The notes beneath the pieces are model-generated. The model was not told where the DNA came from, made no database searches, and worked only from the letters and a program-made list of their open reading frames with translations. A DNA stretch of 64,000 nucleotides from Gemmatimonadaceae bacterium (GTDB lineage Bacteria; Gemmatimonadota; Gemmatimonadetes; Gemmatimonadales; Gemmatimonadaceae), in the NCBI GenBank assembly GCA_040882285.1, contig JBBEBQ010000025.1, positions 1 through 64,000 of the forward strand, read 5' to 3'. Within the stretch, counting starts at the first letter, position 1; each line of letters starts with the position of its first letter. Shown one piece after another: positions 1-7,527 of the stretch. A program made the position numbers and the translations under genes.

Positions 1-42
1 GCCGTCCAGGGACTGGTTCATTCCGAACACGAGCTTAGCCAT
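1..42 (-). CDS. Dihydrofolate reductase/RibD-type protein, N-terminus only
   Basis: Only the first 14 codons lie in the window; the gene reads leftward off the edge. The translated start, MAKLVFGMNQSLDG, matches the opening beta-strand and SLDG motif of the RibD C-terminal/dihydrofolate reductase-like family (NADPH-dependent reductases of unsettled substrate). The ATG is at 42-40 and is preceded on the minus strand by a good purine-rich ribosome site (GGAAAGGAAG, 43-60). It is divergent from, and functionally unrelated to, the ribosomal operon that follows. Confidence 0.7.
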   Translation of the reverse strand, partial: MAKLVFGMNQSLDG

Positions 43-196
43 ACCCACTTCCTTTCCTTACGCGGCACATCCGCGCGGTTCTGATTGCGCCATGCAACCT
101 GACGGACGGAGCAGCAAAGGCGCGTCCCCTGCGGCCTAGCGAATAATCTCAGCCGCGGGGGCGCGCGCCCCCCCGACGTTCGTCGGCGGCGGCACG
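43..196. other. Gap at the dhfr/rplD junction with a GC palindrome
   Basis: This stretch holds the 5' leader of the leftward reductase gene and then passes directly into rplD coding sequence. The L4 reading frame is open from 140, after a TAG at 137-139. Residues encoded from about 158 (GARAPPTFVGGGTVFGP) already look like the conserved middle of L4. A perfect 16-nt palindrome, five G, CGCGCG, five C, lies at 157-172, close to where L4 similarity begins. No promoter or start codon suitable for full-length L4 is visible. Confidence 0.5.
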
Positions 197-829
197 GTGT
201 TCGGACCCTCGCCCCGCAGCTACGCCGAGTACGTGCCGCGGCAGGTGCGTGCGCTCGCCCGGAAGAGCGCGCTCAACGCGCGCGCCCGGGAGAACGCGAT
301 CATCGTCATCGAGCCGCTCGACTTCGACGCGCCGAAGACGAACCGCATGCGCGACCTGCTGGTCTTGCTCGGAGTGGACGGCAGCAAGGTTCTACTGCTG
401 ACCGACGGCGCGAAGCCGAACGTGTACCTCAGTGGCCGCAACATCCCGTGGGCGCACGTGCTGCCGTACAGCGACGTCTCGACTTATCACATCCTCTGGT
501 CGGACGTGGTGGTGATCGAGTCGTCGGCCCTCGGCGGCGAGCTGGAACGCTCGGAGGATCAGAGCGCGCCGGTCCGGCGCGCGGTGAAGAAGCCTGCCGC
601 GAAGGCGAAGCCGGCCGACAAGGCGCCGCGGAAGGCCGCCACGAAGAAAGCTCCCGCCGCGCGCAAGAGCGCGGAGAAGAGCAGCGGCTCCAAGGCGGCC
701 AAGGCCGCGCGGTCCCCGGCCAAGCGGGCGACGGCCTCGGCAGCCGGTGGGAAGACCGCCAAGAAGACGGCGCCGAAGAAGTCGGCCGCCAAGAAGAAGT
801 CCGCACCGAAGAAGAAGAAGGGGAGATAA
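197..829 (+). CDS. rplD: 50S ribosomal protein L4 (uL4), missing its N-terminal part
   Basis: L4 binds 23S rRNA domain I, lines the exit tunnel and in some bacteria autoregulates the S10 operon. The visible protein starts at a GTG inside the conserved FGPSPRSYAEYVP segment, which is around residue 85-90 of ordinary L4. The N-terminal half of the globular domain and most of the tunnel loop are therefore absent. Conserved core (NVYLSGRNIPWAHVLPYSDV) runs to about residue 123. An ~85-residue Lys/Ala-rich tail resembling histone H1 repeats (KKPAAKAKPADKAP, KKTAPKKSAAKKK) follows. The gene joins rplW with a 3-nt gap. The truncation coincides with an unrelated divergent gene, so this is either a real breakpoint or an assembly join; I cannot tell which. 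Confidence 0.85.
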   Translation: MFGPSPRSYAEYVPRQVRALARKSALNARARENAIIVIEPLDFDAPKTNRMRDLLVLLGVDGSKVLLLTDGAKPNVYLSGRNIPWAHVLPYSDVSTYHILWSDVVVIESSALGGELERSEDQSAPVRRAVKKPAAKAKPADKAPRKAATKKAPAARKSAEKSSGSKAAKAARSPAKRATASAAGGKTAKKTAPKKSAAKKKSAPKKKKGR

Positions 830-832
830 GCG

Positions 833-1120
833 ATGTCGACAGTTCACCGCACGATCGTGCGGCCGGTCGTTACCGAGAAGAGCTCGGCCGCCTACCAGTC
901 GCGCGGCGAGTACACGTTCGAGGTGGCTTCGGGCACGAACAAGAACGCGATCAAGACCGCGATCGAGTCGCTCTTCGGCGTGAAGGTCACCGGCGTCTGG
1001 ACGTCGAACCGCCGCGGCAAGGCGCGGCGCGTCGGAACGACGACGGGCCGCCGCCCGCACTGGAAAAAAGCAATCGTGACGCTCCAAGAGGGTGACACGA
1101 TCGAAATCTTCGAGGGTTAA
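833..1120 (+). CDS. rplW: 50S ribosomal protein L23 (uL23)
   Basis: L23 sits at the exit of the peptide tunnel, where it docks trigger factor and SRP. The 95-residue product has the family's usual length. The N-terminal [14 protein letters not shown] motif, the central [17 protein letters not shown] helix and the basic loop ([10 protein letters not shown]) are intact, and it ends in the typical TIEIFEG strand. It starts 3 nt after rplD and stops 3 nt before rplB, as expected inside the S10 operon. Confidence 0.97.
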   Translation: MSTVHRTIVRPVVTEKSSAAYQSRGEYTFEVASGTNKNAIKTAIESLFGVKVTGVWTSNRRGKARRVGTTTGRRPHWKKAIVTLQEGDTIEIFEG

Positions 1121-1123
1121 GCG

Positions 1124-1957
1124 ATGCCCGTTCGTCAGTTCAAGCCCGTTACCAAGAGCTCGCGCTTCCGCTCGGTCCCCGACTTCAAGGAGATCACGCG
1201 CACGGAGCCCGAGAAGTCGCTGCTCGAGCCGCTCAAGAAGAGCGGCGGCCGCGACAATCACGGGCACATCTCGATGCGCCGCCGCGGCGGCGGGCACAAG
1301 CGGATGTACCGCAAGATCGACTTCAAGCGGAACCGCTTCGGCATGCCCGCGACCGTCGAGCACATCGAGTACGACCCGAACCGTTCGGCGCGGATCGCGC
1401 TCGTCTCGTACGAGGACGGCGAGAAGCGCTACATCATCCACCCGCGCGGACTGGCGGTCGGCGACAAGATCGTGTCCGGCCCCGGCTCCGACATCCGCAT
1501 CGGGAACGCGTTGCCGCTGCGCGAGGTCCCGCTCGGCACGGACGTGCACAACGTCGAGCTGCTCCCCGGCCGCGGCGGACAGATGGCGCGCTCGGCGGGC
1601 ACGTCGCTGCAGGTGGTGGCGAAGGAAGGCGAGTACGTGACGCTGCGCATGGCGTCGACCGAGATGCGGCTGGTGCACGGCAACTGCCTGGGCACCATCG
1701 GCACGGTCGGCAACGCGGAGCACGAGCTGCTGTCGCACGGCAAGGCGGGTCACTCGCGCTGGAAGGGTCGCCGCCCGAAGGTGCGCGGCGAAGTGATGAA
1801 TCCCGTGGATCATCCGCACGGCGGACGCACGCGAGGCGGCCGCAACGTGGTGAGCCCGTGGGGCAAGAAGGAAGGCGTGAAGACGCGGAACAAGAAGAAG
1901 CCTTCGCAGCGATTGATCGTGCGTGGGCGGAAGCGCGGCAAAGCGACGCAGAGCTAA
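1124..1957 (+). CDS. rplB: 50S ribosomal protein L2 (uL2)
   Basis: L2 is the large primary 23S rRNA binder needed for subunit association and peptidyl transferase assembly. The 277-residue protein keeps the OB-fold region ([15 protein letters not shown] near residue 55), the SH3-like domain with [12 protein letters not shown], and the C-terminal [10 protein letters not shown] with the functionally important histidine. Directly after HPHGG the usual GEG tripeptide is missing: the text reads [11 protein letters not shown] rather than HPHGGGEGRTxGGR. The stop TAA is followed after one base by a heptamer repeat separating it from rpsS. Confidence 0.97.
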   Translation: MPVRQFKPVTKSSRFRSVPDFKEITRTEPEKSLLEPLKKSGGRDNHGHISMRRRGGGHKRMYRKIDFKRNRFGMPATVEHIEYDPNRSARIALVSYEDGEKRYIIHPRGLAVGDKIVSGPGSDIRIGNALPLREVPLGTDVHNVELLPGRGGQMARSAGTSLQVVAKEGEYVTLRMASTEMRLVHGNCLGTIGTVGNAEHELLSHGKAGHSRWKGRRPKVRGEVMNPVDHPHGGRTRGGRNVVSPWGKKEGVKTRNKKKPSQRLIVRGRKRGKATQS

Positions 1958-1958
1958 A

Positions 1959-1982
1959 AGCCAACAGCCAACAGCCAAGAGC
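1959..1982 (+). repeat. Heptamer array AGCCAAC x3 between rplB and rpsS
   Basis: Three consecutive 7-bp units (AGCCAAC, AGCCAAC, AGCCAAG) plus AGC fill the joint between the rplB stop and the rpsS start. The array takes the place where a ribosome binding site would be expected; only GAGCAG and a T-run precede the rpsS ATG. The same unit recurs at 6159-6189 and 10579-10609. Confidence 0.85.
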
Positions 1983-1989
1983 AGATTTT

Positions 1990-2328
1990 ATGGCACGCAG
2001 CGTAAAAAAGGGTCCATATGTCGTCGAGTCGCTCGTCGCGAAAGTCGACGCGATGAACGAGCGCAACGAGAAAAAGGTGATCAAGACGTGGTCGCGCGCG
2101 AGCACGATCATCCCTGATTTCGTGGGGCACACGTTCGCCGTGCACAACGGCAACAAGTTCATTCCCGTGTACGTGACCGAGAACATGGTCGGCCACAAGC
2201 TCGGCGAGTTCGCGCCGACGCGGCTGTTCCGCGGCCACACGGGCGCGAACAAGGCGGTGGACAAGAAGGCGGGTGGCGTTCCGGCCGCGAGAGGCGGCCC
2301 GAGCGGCGGGCCGGGAGCGCCGAGATGA
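1990..2328 (+). CDS. rpsS: 30S ribosomal protein S19 (uS19)
   Basis: S19 binds 16S rRNA in the head of the small subunit with S13. The ATG at 1990 begins [15 protein letters not shown], the canonical S19 start; the frame is open further upstream, but that part reads through the repeat and is not S19-like. The core ([17 protein letters not shown]) is standard. At 112 residues it is about 20 longer than usual because of a Gly/Pro-rich tail ([18 protein letters not shown]). No clear Shine-Dalgarno sequence precedes it; the heptamer repeat lies there. It overlaps rplV by 4 nt. Confidence 0.95.
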   Translation: MARSVKKGPYVVESLVAKVDAMNERNEKKVIKTWSRASTIIPDFVGHTFAVHNGNKFIPVYVTENMVGHKLGEFAPTRLFRGHTGANKAVDKKAGGVPAARGGPSGGPGAPR

Positions 2329-2699
2329 TGGAGACGAGAGCCATCCAGCGCACCACGCGCCAGTCGCCGTACAAGATGCGTCTCGTGATTGATCAGATCC
2401 GGGGCAAGAACGTGAACGAAGCGCTCGCGATCCTCAAGTTCTCCAAGAAGCACGCGGCCAAGCAGATCGAGAAGGTGCTGAGCTCGGCGGTAGCCAACGC
2501 GGAGTACAAGGCGCGCGAGGACAACGAGTCGCTCGACGTGGACACGCTGTACGTCAAGCACGCGATCGTGAACGAAGGGCCGAAGCTCAAGCGGTTCATG
2601 CCGGCGGCGCAGGGTCGCGCCACGCCGATCGAGAAGCGCACGAGCCACGTCGAGATCGTCGTGGCCGCCAAGGAAGCGAAGCAGCGAGGCAACAAGTAA
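2325..2699 (+). CDS. rplV: 50S ribosomal protein L22 (uL22)
   Basis: L22 contacts all 23S domains, and its beta-hairpin reaches the tunnel constriction. The 124-residue product contains the family blocks [15 protein letters not shown] near residue 14, [20 protein letters not shown], and the hairpin with [18 protein letters not shown]. The start overlaps the rpsS stop (ATGA), and its stop overlaps the rpsC start (TAATG), so translation of the three is probably coupled. A second ATG at 2328 is an equally possible start. Confidence 0.97.
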   Translation: MMETRAIQRTTRQSPYKMRLVIDQIRGKNVNEALAILKFSKKHAAKQIEKVLSSAVANAEYKAREDNESLDVDTLYVKHAIVNEGPKLKRFMPAAQGRATPIEKRTSHVEIVVAAKEAKQRGNK

Positions 2700-3358
2700 T
2701 GGGACAGAAAGTACATCCTACCGGATTCCGTCTCGGGATCTCCAAGGACTGGCGCTCGCGCTGGTTCGCGAAGAAGGATTTCCCGGCTCTCCTCAAGGAA
2801 GACGAGCTGCTGCGCACGTATCTGAAGACGCGACTCGGCCACGCCGCGATCGCCGACATTCAGATAGACCGCAAGCCGGGCAAGGTCGTGGTGACGATCC
2901 ACACGGGCCGCCCGGGCGTCGTCATCGGAAAGAAGGGGACCGAGGTGGACAAGCTGCGCGACGAGCTCGCGCAGCTCACCGGCAAGGAAGTCGGCGTCAA
3001 CGTCGAGGAGATCAAGCGCCCCGAGCTGAGCGCGCAGCTGGTGGCGGACAACATCGCCAACCAGCTCGCGCAGCGCGTCTCGTTCCGCCGCGCGATGAAG
3101 CGCGCGGTGCAGAGTGCGATGCGGATGGGCGCCGGCGGGATCAAGATCAAGTGCGGCGGCCGCCTGGGCGGCGCCGAGATCGCGCGCGTCGAGGGCTACC
3201 ACGAGGGCCGGGTGCCGCTCCACACGCTGCGCGCGGACATCGACTACGCCACGTCCACGGCGAAGACGACGTTCGGCACCATCGGCGTGAAGGTGTGGCT
3301 GTACAAGGGCGAGATCGTGGAAGACCGTCGCGGCAAGACGTATTCAACCGGCGTGTAG
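2699..3358 (+). CDS. rpsC: 30S ribosomal protein S3 (uS3)
   Basis: S3 forms part of the mRNA entry pore and its helicase site. The 219-residue protein begins [14 protein letters not shown], as nearly all bacterial S3 do. It has the KH-2 domain with [16 protein letters not shown] near residue 75 and the C-terminal domain with [17 protein letters not shown]. Length is normal. The start shares one base with the rplV stop. Confidence 0.98.
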   Translation: MGQKVHPTGFRLGISKDWRSRWFAKKDFPALLKEDELLRTYLKTRLGHAAIADIQIDRKPGKVVVTIHTGRPGVVIGKKGTEVDKLRDELAQLTGKEVGVNVEEIKRPELSAQLVADNIANQLAQRVSFRRAMKRAVQSAMRMGAGGIKIKCGGRLGGAEIARVEGYHEGRVPLHTLRADIDYATSTAKTTFGTIGVKVWLYKGEIVEDRRGKTYSTGV

Positions 3359-3370
3359 GGGTAGAGCGAA

Positions 3371-3802
3371 ATGCTGAGTCCCAAGCGGGTCAAGTTCCGC
3401 AAGATGTTCAAGGGCCGCACGCGCGGTCACGCGACGCGCGGCTCCAAGGTGTCGTTCGGCCAGTTCGGCCTGCAGGCGCTCGAGCCCGGCTGGGTCTCGA
3501 ACCGGCAGATCGAGGCGGCGCGCGTCGCGCTCACGCGCCACATCAAGCGTGGCGGCAAGGTCTGGATCCGGATCTTCCCGGACAAGCCGATCACCAAGAA
3601 GCCGGCCGAGACGAGAATGGGTAAGGGCAAGGGCTCGCCCGAGGGCTGGGTGGCGGTGGTGAAGCCCGGGCGGGTGATGTTCGAGCTCGAGGGTGTGACG
3701 CCGGAGATCGCCCAGAAGGCGATGGCTCTGGCGGCCGCCAAGCTGAGCGTGAAGACGAAGTTCGTGGTACGCGAGGAGGCGCACGCAGATGCAGGCAAGT
3801 GA
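3371..3802 (+). CDS. rplP: 50S ribosomal protein L16 (uL16)
   Basis: L16 organises the A-site tRNA elbow binding region of 23S rRNA. The 143-residue product starts [16 protein letters not shown] and contains the typical [24 protein letters not shown] block with the conserved Arg that is hydroxylated in some bacteria. Its end overlaps the start of rpmC by 14 nt. Confidence 0.98.
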   Translation: MLSPKRVKFRKMFKGRTRGHATRGSKVSFGQFGLQALEPGWVSNRQIEAARVALTRHIKRGGKVWIRIFPDKPITKKPAETRMGKGKGSPEGWVAVVKPGRVMFELEGVTPEIAQKAMALAAAKLSVKTKFVVREEAHADAGK

Positions 3803-4046
3803 CATTCGCGAGCTGAGCGAGGCGGACGTCCGCGCGCGCATCGCCGAGCTGGAGGAGGAGCTGTTCCGCCTCAAGTTCCGCTCCGCGACCGAGACGCTCG
3901 AGTCGCCGCTCAAGCTGCGCGTCATTCGCAAAGACATTGCGCGGCTCAACACGGTGCTCCGCGAGAAGCAGCTCGCGGCGCCGAAACAAGGTTCCGGTGC
4001 GCCGGCTTCACGGTCGAAGAGACCGGCGAAGCGCGCGCGCCGCTAG
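3789..4046 (+). CDS. rpmC: 50S ribosomal protein L29 (uL29)
   Basis: L29 is a two-helix protein next to L23 at the tunnel exit. Residues 1-66 are standard ([20 protein letters not shown], then [10 protein letters not shown]). The final ~20 residues ([20 protein letters not shown]) are a basic extension beyond the usual ~65-residue length. It starts inside the end of rplP. Confidence 0.94.
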   Translation: MQASDIRELSEADVRARIAELEEELFRLKFRSATETLESPLKLRVIRKDIARLNTVLREKQLAAPKQGSGAPASRSKRPAKRARR

Positions 4047-4064
4047 CAAAGGGCTGGAGAGAGA

Positions 4065-4346
4065 ATGGCAGAGATGACGGGCACTCGCACGGAAGTCCGG
4101 AACGCGCGGAAGACGCGCATCGGGCTGGTCGTGAGCGACAAGATGCAGAAGACGGTGGTCGTAGCGATCGAGCGCCGCGTTCCGCATCCGGTGTACGGCA
4201 AGATGGTGACTCGCACCCGCCGGCTTAAGGCGCACGACGAGCAGAACGAGGCGAAGACCGGCGACACGGTGCGCATCATGGAGACGCGCCCCCTGTCGAA
4301 GGACAAGCGCTGGCGGCTGGTGGAGATCGTCGAGCGGGCCAGGTAG
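4065..4346 (+). CDS. rpsQ: 30S ribosomal protein S17 (uS17)
   Basis: S17 is an early-assembling 16S rRNA binder of the OB-fold type. The 93-residue protein includes [20 protein letters not shown], the [14 protein letters not shown] loop and [20 protein letters not shown], all hallmarks. A good SD (GGAGAGAG) precedes the ATG. Its TAG stop is the first three bases of a TAGTGAC heptamer array. Confidence 0.97.
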   Translation: MAEMTGTRTEVRNARKTRIGLVVSDKMQKTVVVAIERRVPHPVYGKMVTRTRRLKAHDEQNEAKTGDTVRIMETRPLSKDKRWRLVEIVERAR

Positions 4347-4374
4347 TGACTGGTGACTAGTGACTAGTCACTAC
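4344..4374 (+). repeat. Heptamer array TAGTGAC inside the ribosomal operon
   Basis: Units TAGTGAC, TGGTGAC, TAGTGAC run directly into the inverse unit TAGTCAC, making the 12-bp palindrome GTGACTAGTCAC at 4360-4371. The first TAG is the rpsQ stop codon. The array occupies most of the rpsQ-rplN gap and belongs to the same GTGACTA family as the loci near 13529, 39298, 44217 and 60712. Confidence 0.85.
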
Positions 4375-4399
4375 AACGTCGGAACAACGAGACAGTGAA

Positions 4400-4768
4400 A
4401 TGATCCAGCAGGAATCAATGGTCAAAGTGGCGGACAACTCGGGCGCGAAGGACGCGCTGGTGATCCGCGTGCTCGGCGGAACCAGACGGCGCTACGCCGG
4501 CCTGGGCGACACCGTGATCGTGACCATCAAGAACGCGCTGCCGAACGGGACGGTGAAGAAGTCGGAGGTGGCGCGCGCGGTCGTCGTGCGCACCGCCAAG
4601 GAGACGCGCCGGAAGGACGGCTCGTACATCCGGTTCGACGAGAACGCCGTCGTGATCATCAACGAGACCGGCGAGCCGAGAGCCACGCGCATCTTCGGGC
4701 CGGTCGCCCGCGAGCTGCGCGAGAAGAAGTACATGAAGATCGTCTCGCTGGCGCCAGAGGTTCTGTAA
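4400..4768 (+). CDS. rplN: 50S ribosomal protein L14 (uL14)
   Basis: L14 forms inter-subunit bridge B8 with 16S rRNA. The 122-residue product starts [20 protein letters not shown] and keeps [12 protein letters not shown] and [23 protein letters not shown], essentially the textbook sequence. It begins after the GTGACTA-type repeat and touches rplX directly (TAA then ATG). Confidence 0.98.
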   Translation: MIQQESMVKVADNSGAKDALVIRVLGGTRRRYAGLGDTVIVTIKNALPNGTVKKSEVARAVVVRTAKETRRKDGSYIRFDENAVVIINETGEPRATRIFGPVARELREKKYMKIVSLAPEVL

Positions 4769-5167
4769 ATGAGAGTGCTCAAGCATCGCCGGACCCTGAA
4801 GGACAAGAACCGCATCCGCCACGAGCGGAACGCGGAGCGCTTCAAGATCCACGTGTCCAAGGGCGACACGGTGCGCGTCATGCGCGGCGAGGAGAAGGGG
4901 AAGGAAGGCAAGGTCGCGCGCGTGTTCCTGAAGACGGGGCGCGTGATCGTCGAAGGCGTGAACATGGTCAAGAAGCACAGGCGGGCGACCAAGCCGGAAG
5001 AGCAGAGCGAGATCATCGAGATGCCCGCGCCGGTGCACGCGTCCAACCTGATGCTGCTCGACCCGAAGACCGGCAGCCCGACGCGCACGCGCGCGCGGGT
5101 GGACGCCGACGGAACGAAGGAGCGTCTGAGCGTGAAGAGCGGGGACTCCATCCCGCGCACGCGCTGA
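4769..5167 (+). CDS. rplX: 50S ribosomal protein L24 (uL24)
   Basis: L24 is an assembly initiator at the 5' end of 23S rRNA. The KOW motif is clear (VSKGDTVRVMRGEEKGKEG near residue 32), followed by GRVIVEGVNMVKKH. At 132 residues it is about 25-30 longer than common L24, the extra lying at both termini, including a basic N-terminal stretch (HRRTLKDKNRIRHERNAERF). It abuts rplN with no gap. Confidence 0.96.
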   Translation: MRVLKHRRTLKDKNRIRHERNAERFKIHVSKGDTVRVMRGEEKGKEGKVARVFLKTGRVIVEGVNMVKKHRRATKPEEQSEIIEMPAPVHASNLMLLDPKTGSPTRTRARVDADGTKERLSVKSGDSIPRTR

Positions 5168-5187
5168 CCTGCACGGAGCGATAGAGA

Positions 5188-5907
5188 ATGGCTGAGACCA
5201 AAGAGAAGAAGGCCGGCGCCGACAAGGCCGCGGGCAAGAGCGGCAAGGGCAAGGGCGGCGCGGGCAAGGCGCAGAAGGACGGCGTCCAGGTCCAGGCCGA
5301 GCACGCCGGCGCGGGACTGCCCGTGCCGCCTGCGCGGCTCAAGCTCCACTACCAGACTCAGATCCGCGAGCGGCTGATGTCGCAGTTCGGCTTCAAGAAC
5401 GTGCACCAGGCGCCGACGGTCTCGAAGATCGTCGTCAATTGCGGCGTGGGGGAGGCGACGAAGAACGCGAAGGTGCTCGACACGATCGTGTCGGAGCTCG
5501 CGATCATCACCGGCCAGCGCCCGGTTCGCCGCAAGGCCAGGAAGTCGATCTCGAACTTCGGGCTGCGCGAGGGCCAGGAGATCGGCGCGTCGGTGACGCT
5601 CCGCGGCGCGCGCATGTGGGAGTTCCTCGACCGCCTGATCACGGTCGCGATCCCGCGGGTGCGCGATTTCCGCGGCCTGCCGACGCGCGGCTTCGACGGG
5701 CGCGGCAACTACACGCTCGGCGTGAAGGAGCAAATGATCTTCCCGGAGATCAACTACGACATGGTGGACAAGGTCCACGGCATGGACATCACGTTCGTCA
5801 CGACGACGAACCGCGACGACGTCGCGATCGCGCTGCTGCGGCATCTGGGGATGCCGTTCCGGGGCGACGACAGGGCAGCGGCGAACAAACAAACAGCTAG
5901 CAGCTAG
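5188..5907 (+). CDS. rplE: 50S ribosomal protein L5 (uL5) with N-terminal Lys/Ala-rich extension
   Basis: L5 binds 5S rRNA and contacts the P-site tRNA. The family part starts near residue 50 ([17 protein letters not shown]) and includes [44 protein letters not shown] and FPEINYD. Residues 1-48 are an unusual extension rich in Lys, Gly and Ala ([18 protein letters not shown]). The last residues (NKQTASS) are encoded by a CAGCTAG repeat that also provides the TAG stop. At 239 residues it is about 55 longer than typical. Confidence 0.96.
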   Translation: MAETKEKKAGADKAAGKSGKGKGGAGKAQKDGVQVQAEHAGAGLPVPPARLKLHYQTQIRERLMSQFGFKNVHQAPTVSKIVVNCGVGEATKNAKVLDTIVSELAIITGQRPVRRKARKSISNFGLREGQEIGASVTLRGARMWEFLDRLITVAIPRVRDFRGLPTRGFDGRGNYTLGVKEQMIFPEINYDMVDKVHGMDITFVTTTNRDDVAIALLRHLGMPFRGDDRAAANKQTASS

Positions 5908-5914
5908 CAGCTAG
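5894..5914 (+). repeat. Heptamer array CAGCTAG x3 overlapping the rplE stop
   Basis: Three exact CAGCTAG units span the end of rplE and the start of the gap to rpsZ. The second unit's TAG is the rplE stop codon, so the C-terminal Thr-Ala-Ser-Ser is repeat-encoded. The flanks (ACAAACAAACAG and CAACGAACAACAG) are also locally repetitive. Confidence 0.85.
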
Positions 5915-5934
5915 CAACGAACAACAGAGACCAT

Positions 5935-6120
5935 ATGGCACCGAAATCACTGGTAGAGAAGACGAAACTGAAGCCGAAGTTCAAAGTGCGGCTTCGCAGA
6001 CGCTGCAACCGCTGCGGCAGAGCGCGTGCTCCGCTGCGCCGGTTCGGCATCTGCCGGATCTGCTTCAGGGAAATGGCGCTGGCCGGGTTCATCCCCGGCG
6101 TGCGCAAGGCCAGCTGGTAG
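5935..6120 (+). CDS. rpsZ: 30S ribosomal protein S14, zinc-binding type (uS14)
   Basis: S14 joins S3 and S10 in the small-subunit head. The 61-residue length and the CNRC...CRIC pairs (residues 24-27 and 40-43) identify the short, zinc-binding C+ form rather than the longer zinc-free paralogue. The start [19 protein letters not shown] is typical. It is followed by an unusual hairpin repeat before rpsH. Confidence 0.97.
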   Translation: MAPKSLVEKTKLKPKFKVRLRRRCNRCGRARAPLRRFGICRICFREMALAGFIPGVRKASW

Positions 6121-6127
6121 CAACGAA

Positions 6128-6189
6128 GCTATTGGCTATTGGCTATTGGCTCTTAGCTAGCCAACAGCCAACAGCCAACAGCTAACAGC
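6128..6189 (+). repeat. Heptamer hairpin: ATTGGCT x3 facing AGCCAAC x3
   Basis: After GCT, three ATTGGCT units (6131-6151) are followed by a 7-nt loop (CTTAGCT, 6152-6158) and then AGCCAAC x3 (6159-6179), AGCTAAC and AGC. The arms are complementary with one A-C mismatch per heptad, giving a ~21-bp stem inside the rpsZ-rpsH gap of a ribosomal operon. No T-tract follows, so it is not an ordinary intrinsic terminator. Confidence 0.85.
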
Positions 6190-6216
6190 GACGTAAATCA
6201 CACAGGGACAGACCAG

Positions 6217-6618
6217 ATGAGCATGACCGACCCGATCGCCGACATGTTGACGCGGATCCGCAACGCCTGCGGATCGAAGCATCGCCGCGTGGACATGCCG
6301 GCCTCGAAGGTAAAAGTGGAGATCGCGCGGATCCTGAAGGAGAACAACTTCATTCAGGACTACCGCATGCTCGAGGACGAGAAGGGCAAGCCGACGCTGC
6401 GCGTGGTGCTGAAGTACGCGCACGGCGGACAGCCGGTCATTCGCGAGCTCAAGCGCGTCTCGTCCCCCGGGCTGCGGAAGTACGTCGGCTGCGGCGAGAT
6501 CCCGCGCGTCCGCAACGGCCTCGGCATGGCGATCCTGAGCACGTCGCAGGGCGTCATGTCCGACCAGCAGGCGAGAAAATCGAACACCGGTGGCGAGCTG
6601 CTCGCCGTGGTCTGGTAG
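6217..6618 (+). CDS. rpsH: 30S ribosomal protein S8 (uS8)
   Basis: S8 binds helix 21 of 16S rRNA and in E. coli represses the spc operon. The 133-residue protein has the N-terminal MTDPIADMLTRIRNA block, the GQPVIRELKRVSSPGLRKYV segment and the C-terminal STSQGVMSDQQARK motif with RNA-binding Ser/Thr residues. Length is normal. It starts 27 nt beyond the rpsZ-side hairpin. Confidence 0.98.
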   Translation: MSMTDPIADMLTRIRNACGSKHRRVDMPASKVKVEIARILKENNFIQDYRMLEDEKGKPTLRVVLKYAHGGQPVIRELKRVSSPGLRKYVGCGEIPRVRNGLGMAILSTSQGVMSDQQARKSNTGGELLAVVW

Positions 6619-6629
6619 AGGAATAGTCC

Positions 6630-7169
6630 ATGTCACGCATTGGCAAGCATCCGATCGAGATCCCGAAGGGCGTCACCGTCACCGTCGAAGGCAATACGGT
6701 GAAGGTGAAAGGGCCGCGGGGCGAGCTCTCGCGCACGATCCACCCGGAGCTCAGCGTCGAGCTGAAGGACGACGCGGTCGTCGTGAGCCGGCCGTCCGAC
6801 GAGTCCGGGCACAAGGCGCTGCACGGCCTGAGCCGCACGCTGGTCGCGAACATGGTGGAGGGCGTCACCAAGGGCTTCCAGAAGACGCTCGACATCGTCG
6901 GCGTCGGCTACCGCGCGGAGGCGCGCCCGTACGGGCTGCAGCTCGCGCTCGGCTACTCGCACCCGATCGAGTACAAGGCTCCGCCGGGCATCAAGCTCAG
7001 CGCGCCACAGCCGACCCAGGTAGTCGTCGACGGCGCGAACAAGGAAGTGGTCGGCCAGGTCGCCGCGGAGATTCGCGGTCTGCGTCCGCCCGAGCCGTAC
7101 AAGGGCAAGGGAATCAAATACGCCGGCGAGCAGGTGCGCCGCAAAGCCGGTAAGGCAGGGGCAAAGTAA
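6630..7169 (+). CDS. rplF: 50S ribosomal protein L6 (uL6)
   Basis: L6 lies near the sarcin-ricin loop and the factor-binding centre. Start [17 protein letters not shown], the duplicated alpha/beta domains, the [22 protein letters not shown] segment and the terminal [22 protein letters not shown] are all canonical. At 179 residues it is the normal length. The stop shares bases with the rplR start (TAATG). Confidence 0.98.
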   Translation: MSRIGKHPIEIPKGVTVTVEGNTVKVKGPRGELSRTIHPELSVELKDDAVVVSRPSDESGHKALHGLSRTLVANMVEGVTKGFQKTLDIVGVGYRAEARPYGLQLALGYSHPIEYKAPPGIKLSAPQPTQVVVDGANKEVVGQVAAEIRGLRPPEPYKGKGIKYAGEQVRRKAGKAGAK

Positions 7170-7525
7170 TGGCCAGAATTCGTGGTTTGCGCTCGCGTGA
7201 AGGCCGCCGGCTCCGCCGGCACCAGCGCGTGCGGAAGAAGGTGAGCGGCACCGCCGAGCGTCCGCGCCTCGTGGTGCACCGCTCGTTGAAGCACATATAC
7301 GCGCAGCTCGTGGACGACACCGCGCAGCGCACGCTCGCGACCGTGTCCGATCAGGCGCTCGACGGGAAGAAGAGCGAGCGGTCGGTCGAGGTCGGCAAGC
7401 TGATCGCCAGAAAAGCAAAGGAAGCCGGTTTTACGAAGGTGGTCTTCGATCGCTCCGGCTACAAATACCATGGCCGCGTCAAAGCCGTGGCCGACGGCGC
7501 CCGCGAAGCGGGCCTGGAGTTTTAG
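7169..7525 (+). CDS. rplR: 50S ribosomal protein L18 (uL18)
   Basis: L18 carries 5S rRNA into the large subunit together with L5. The 118-residue product has a basic N-terminus ([16 protein letters not shown]), [20 protein letters not shown] and the C-terminal [24 protein letters not shown], matching family length and motif order. rpsE begins 2 nt after its stop. Confidence 0.98.
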   Translation: MARIRGLRSREGRRLRRHQRVRKKVSGTAERPRLVVHRSLKHIYAQLVDDTAQRTLATVSDQALDGKKSERSVEVGKLIARKAKEAGFTKVVFDRSGYKYHGRVKAVADGAREAGLEF

Positions 7526-7527
7526 AG

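Noticed and set aside
392-1978. Long open frames on the minus strand opposite the ribosomal genes (and similar ones elsewhere, e.g. 54267-57095)
   Set aside because: They are antisense shadows of high-GC codon usage: Arg/Ala/His-rich, no recognisable domains, and fully covered by conserved genes on the other strand.
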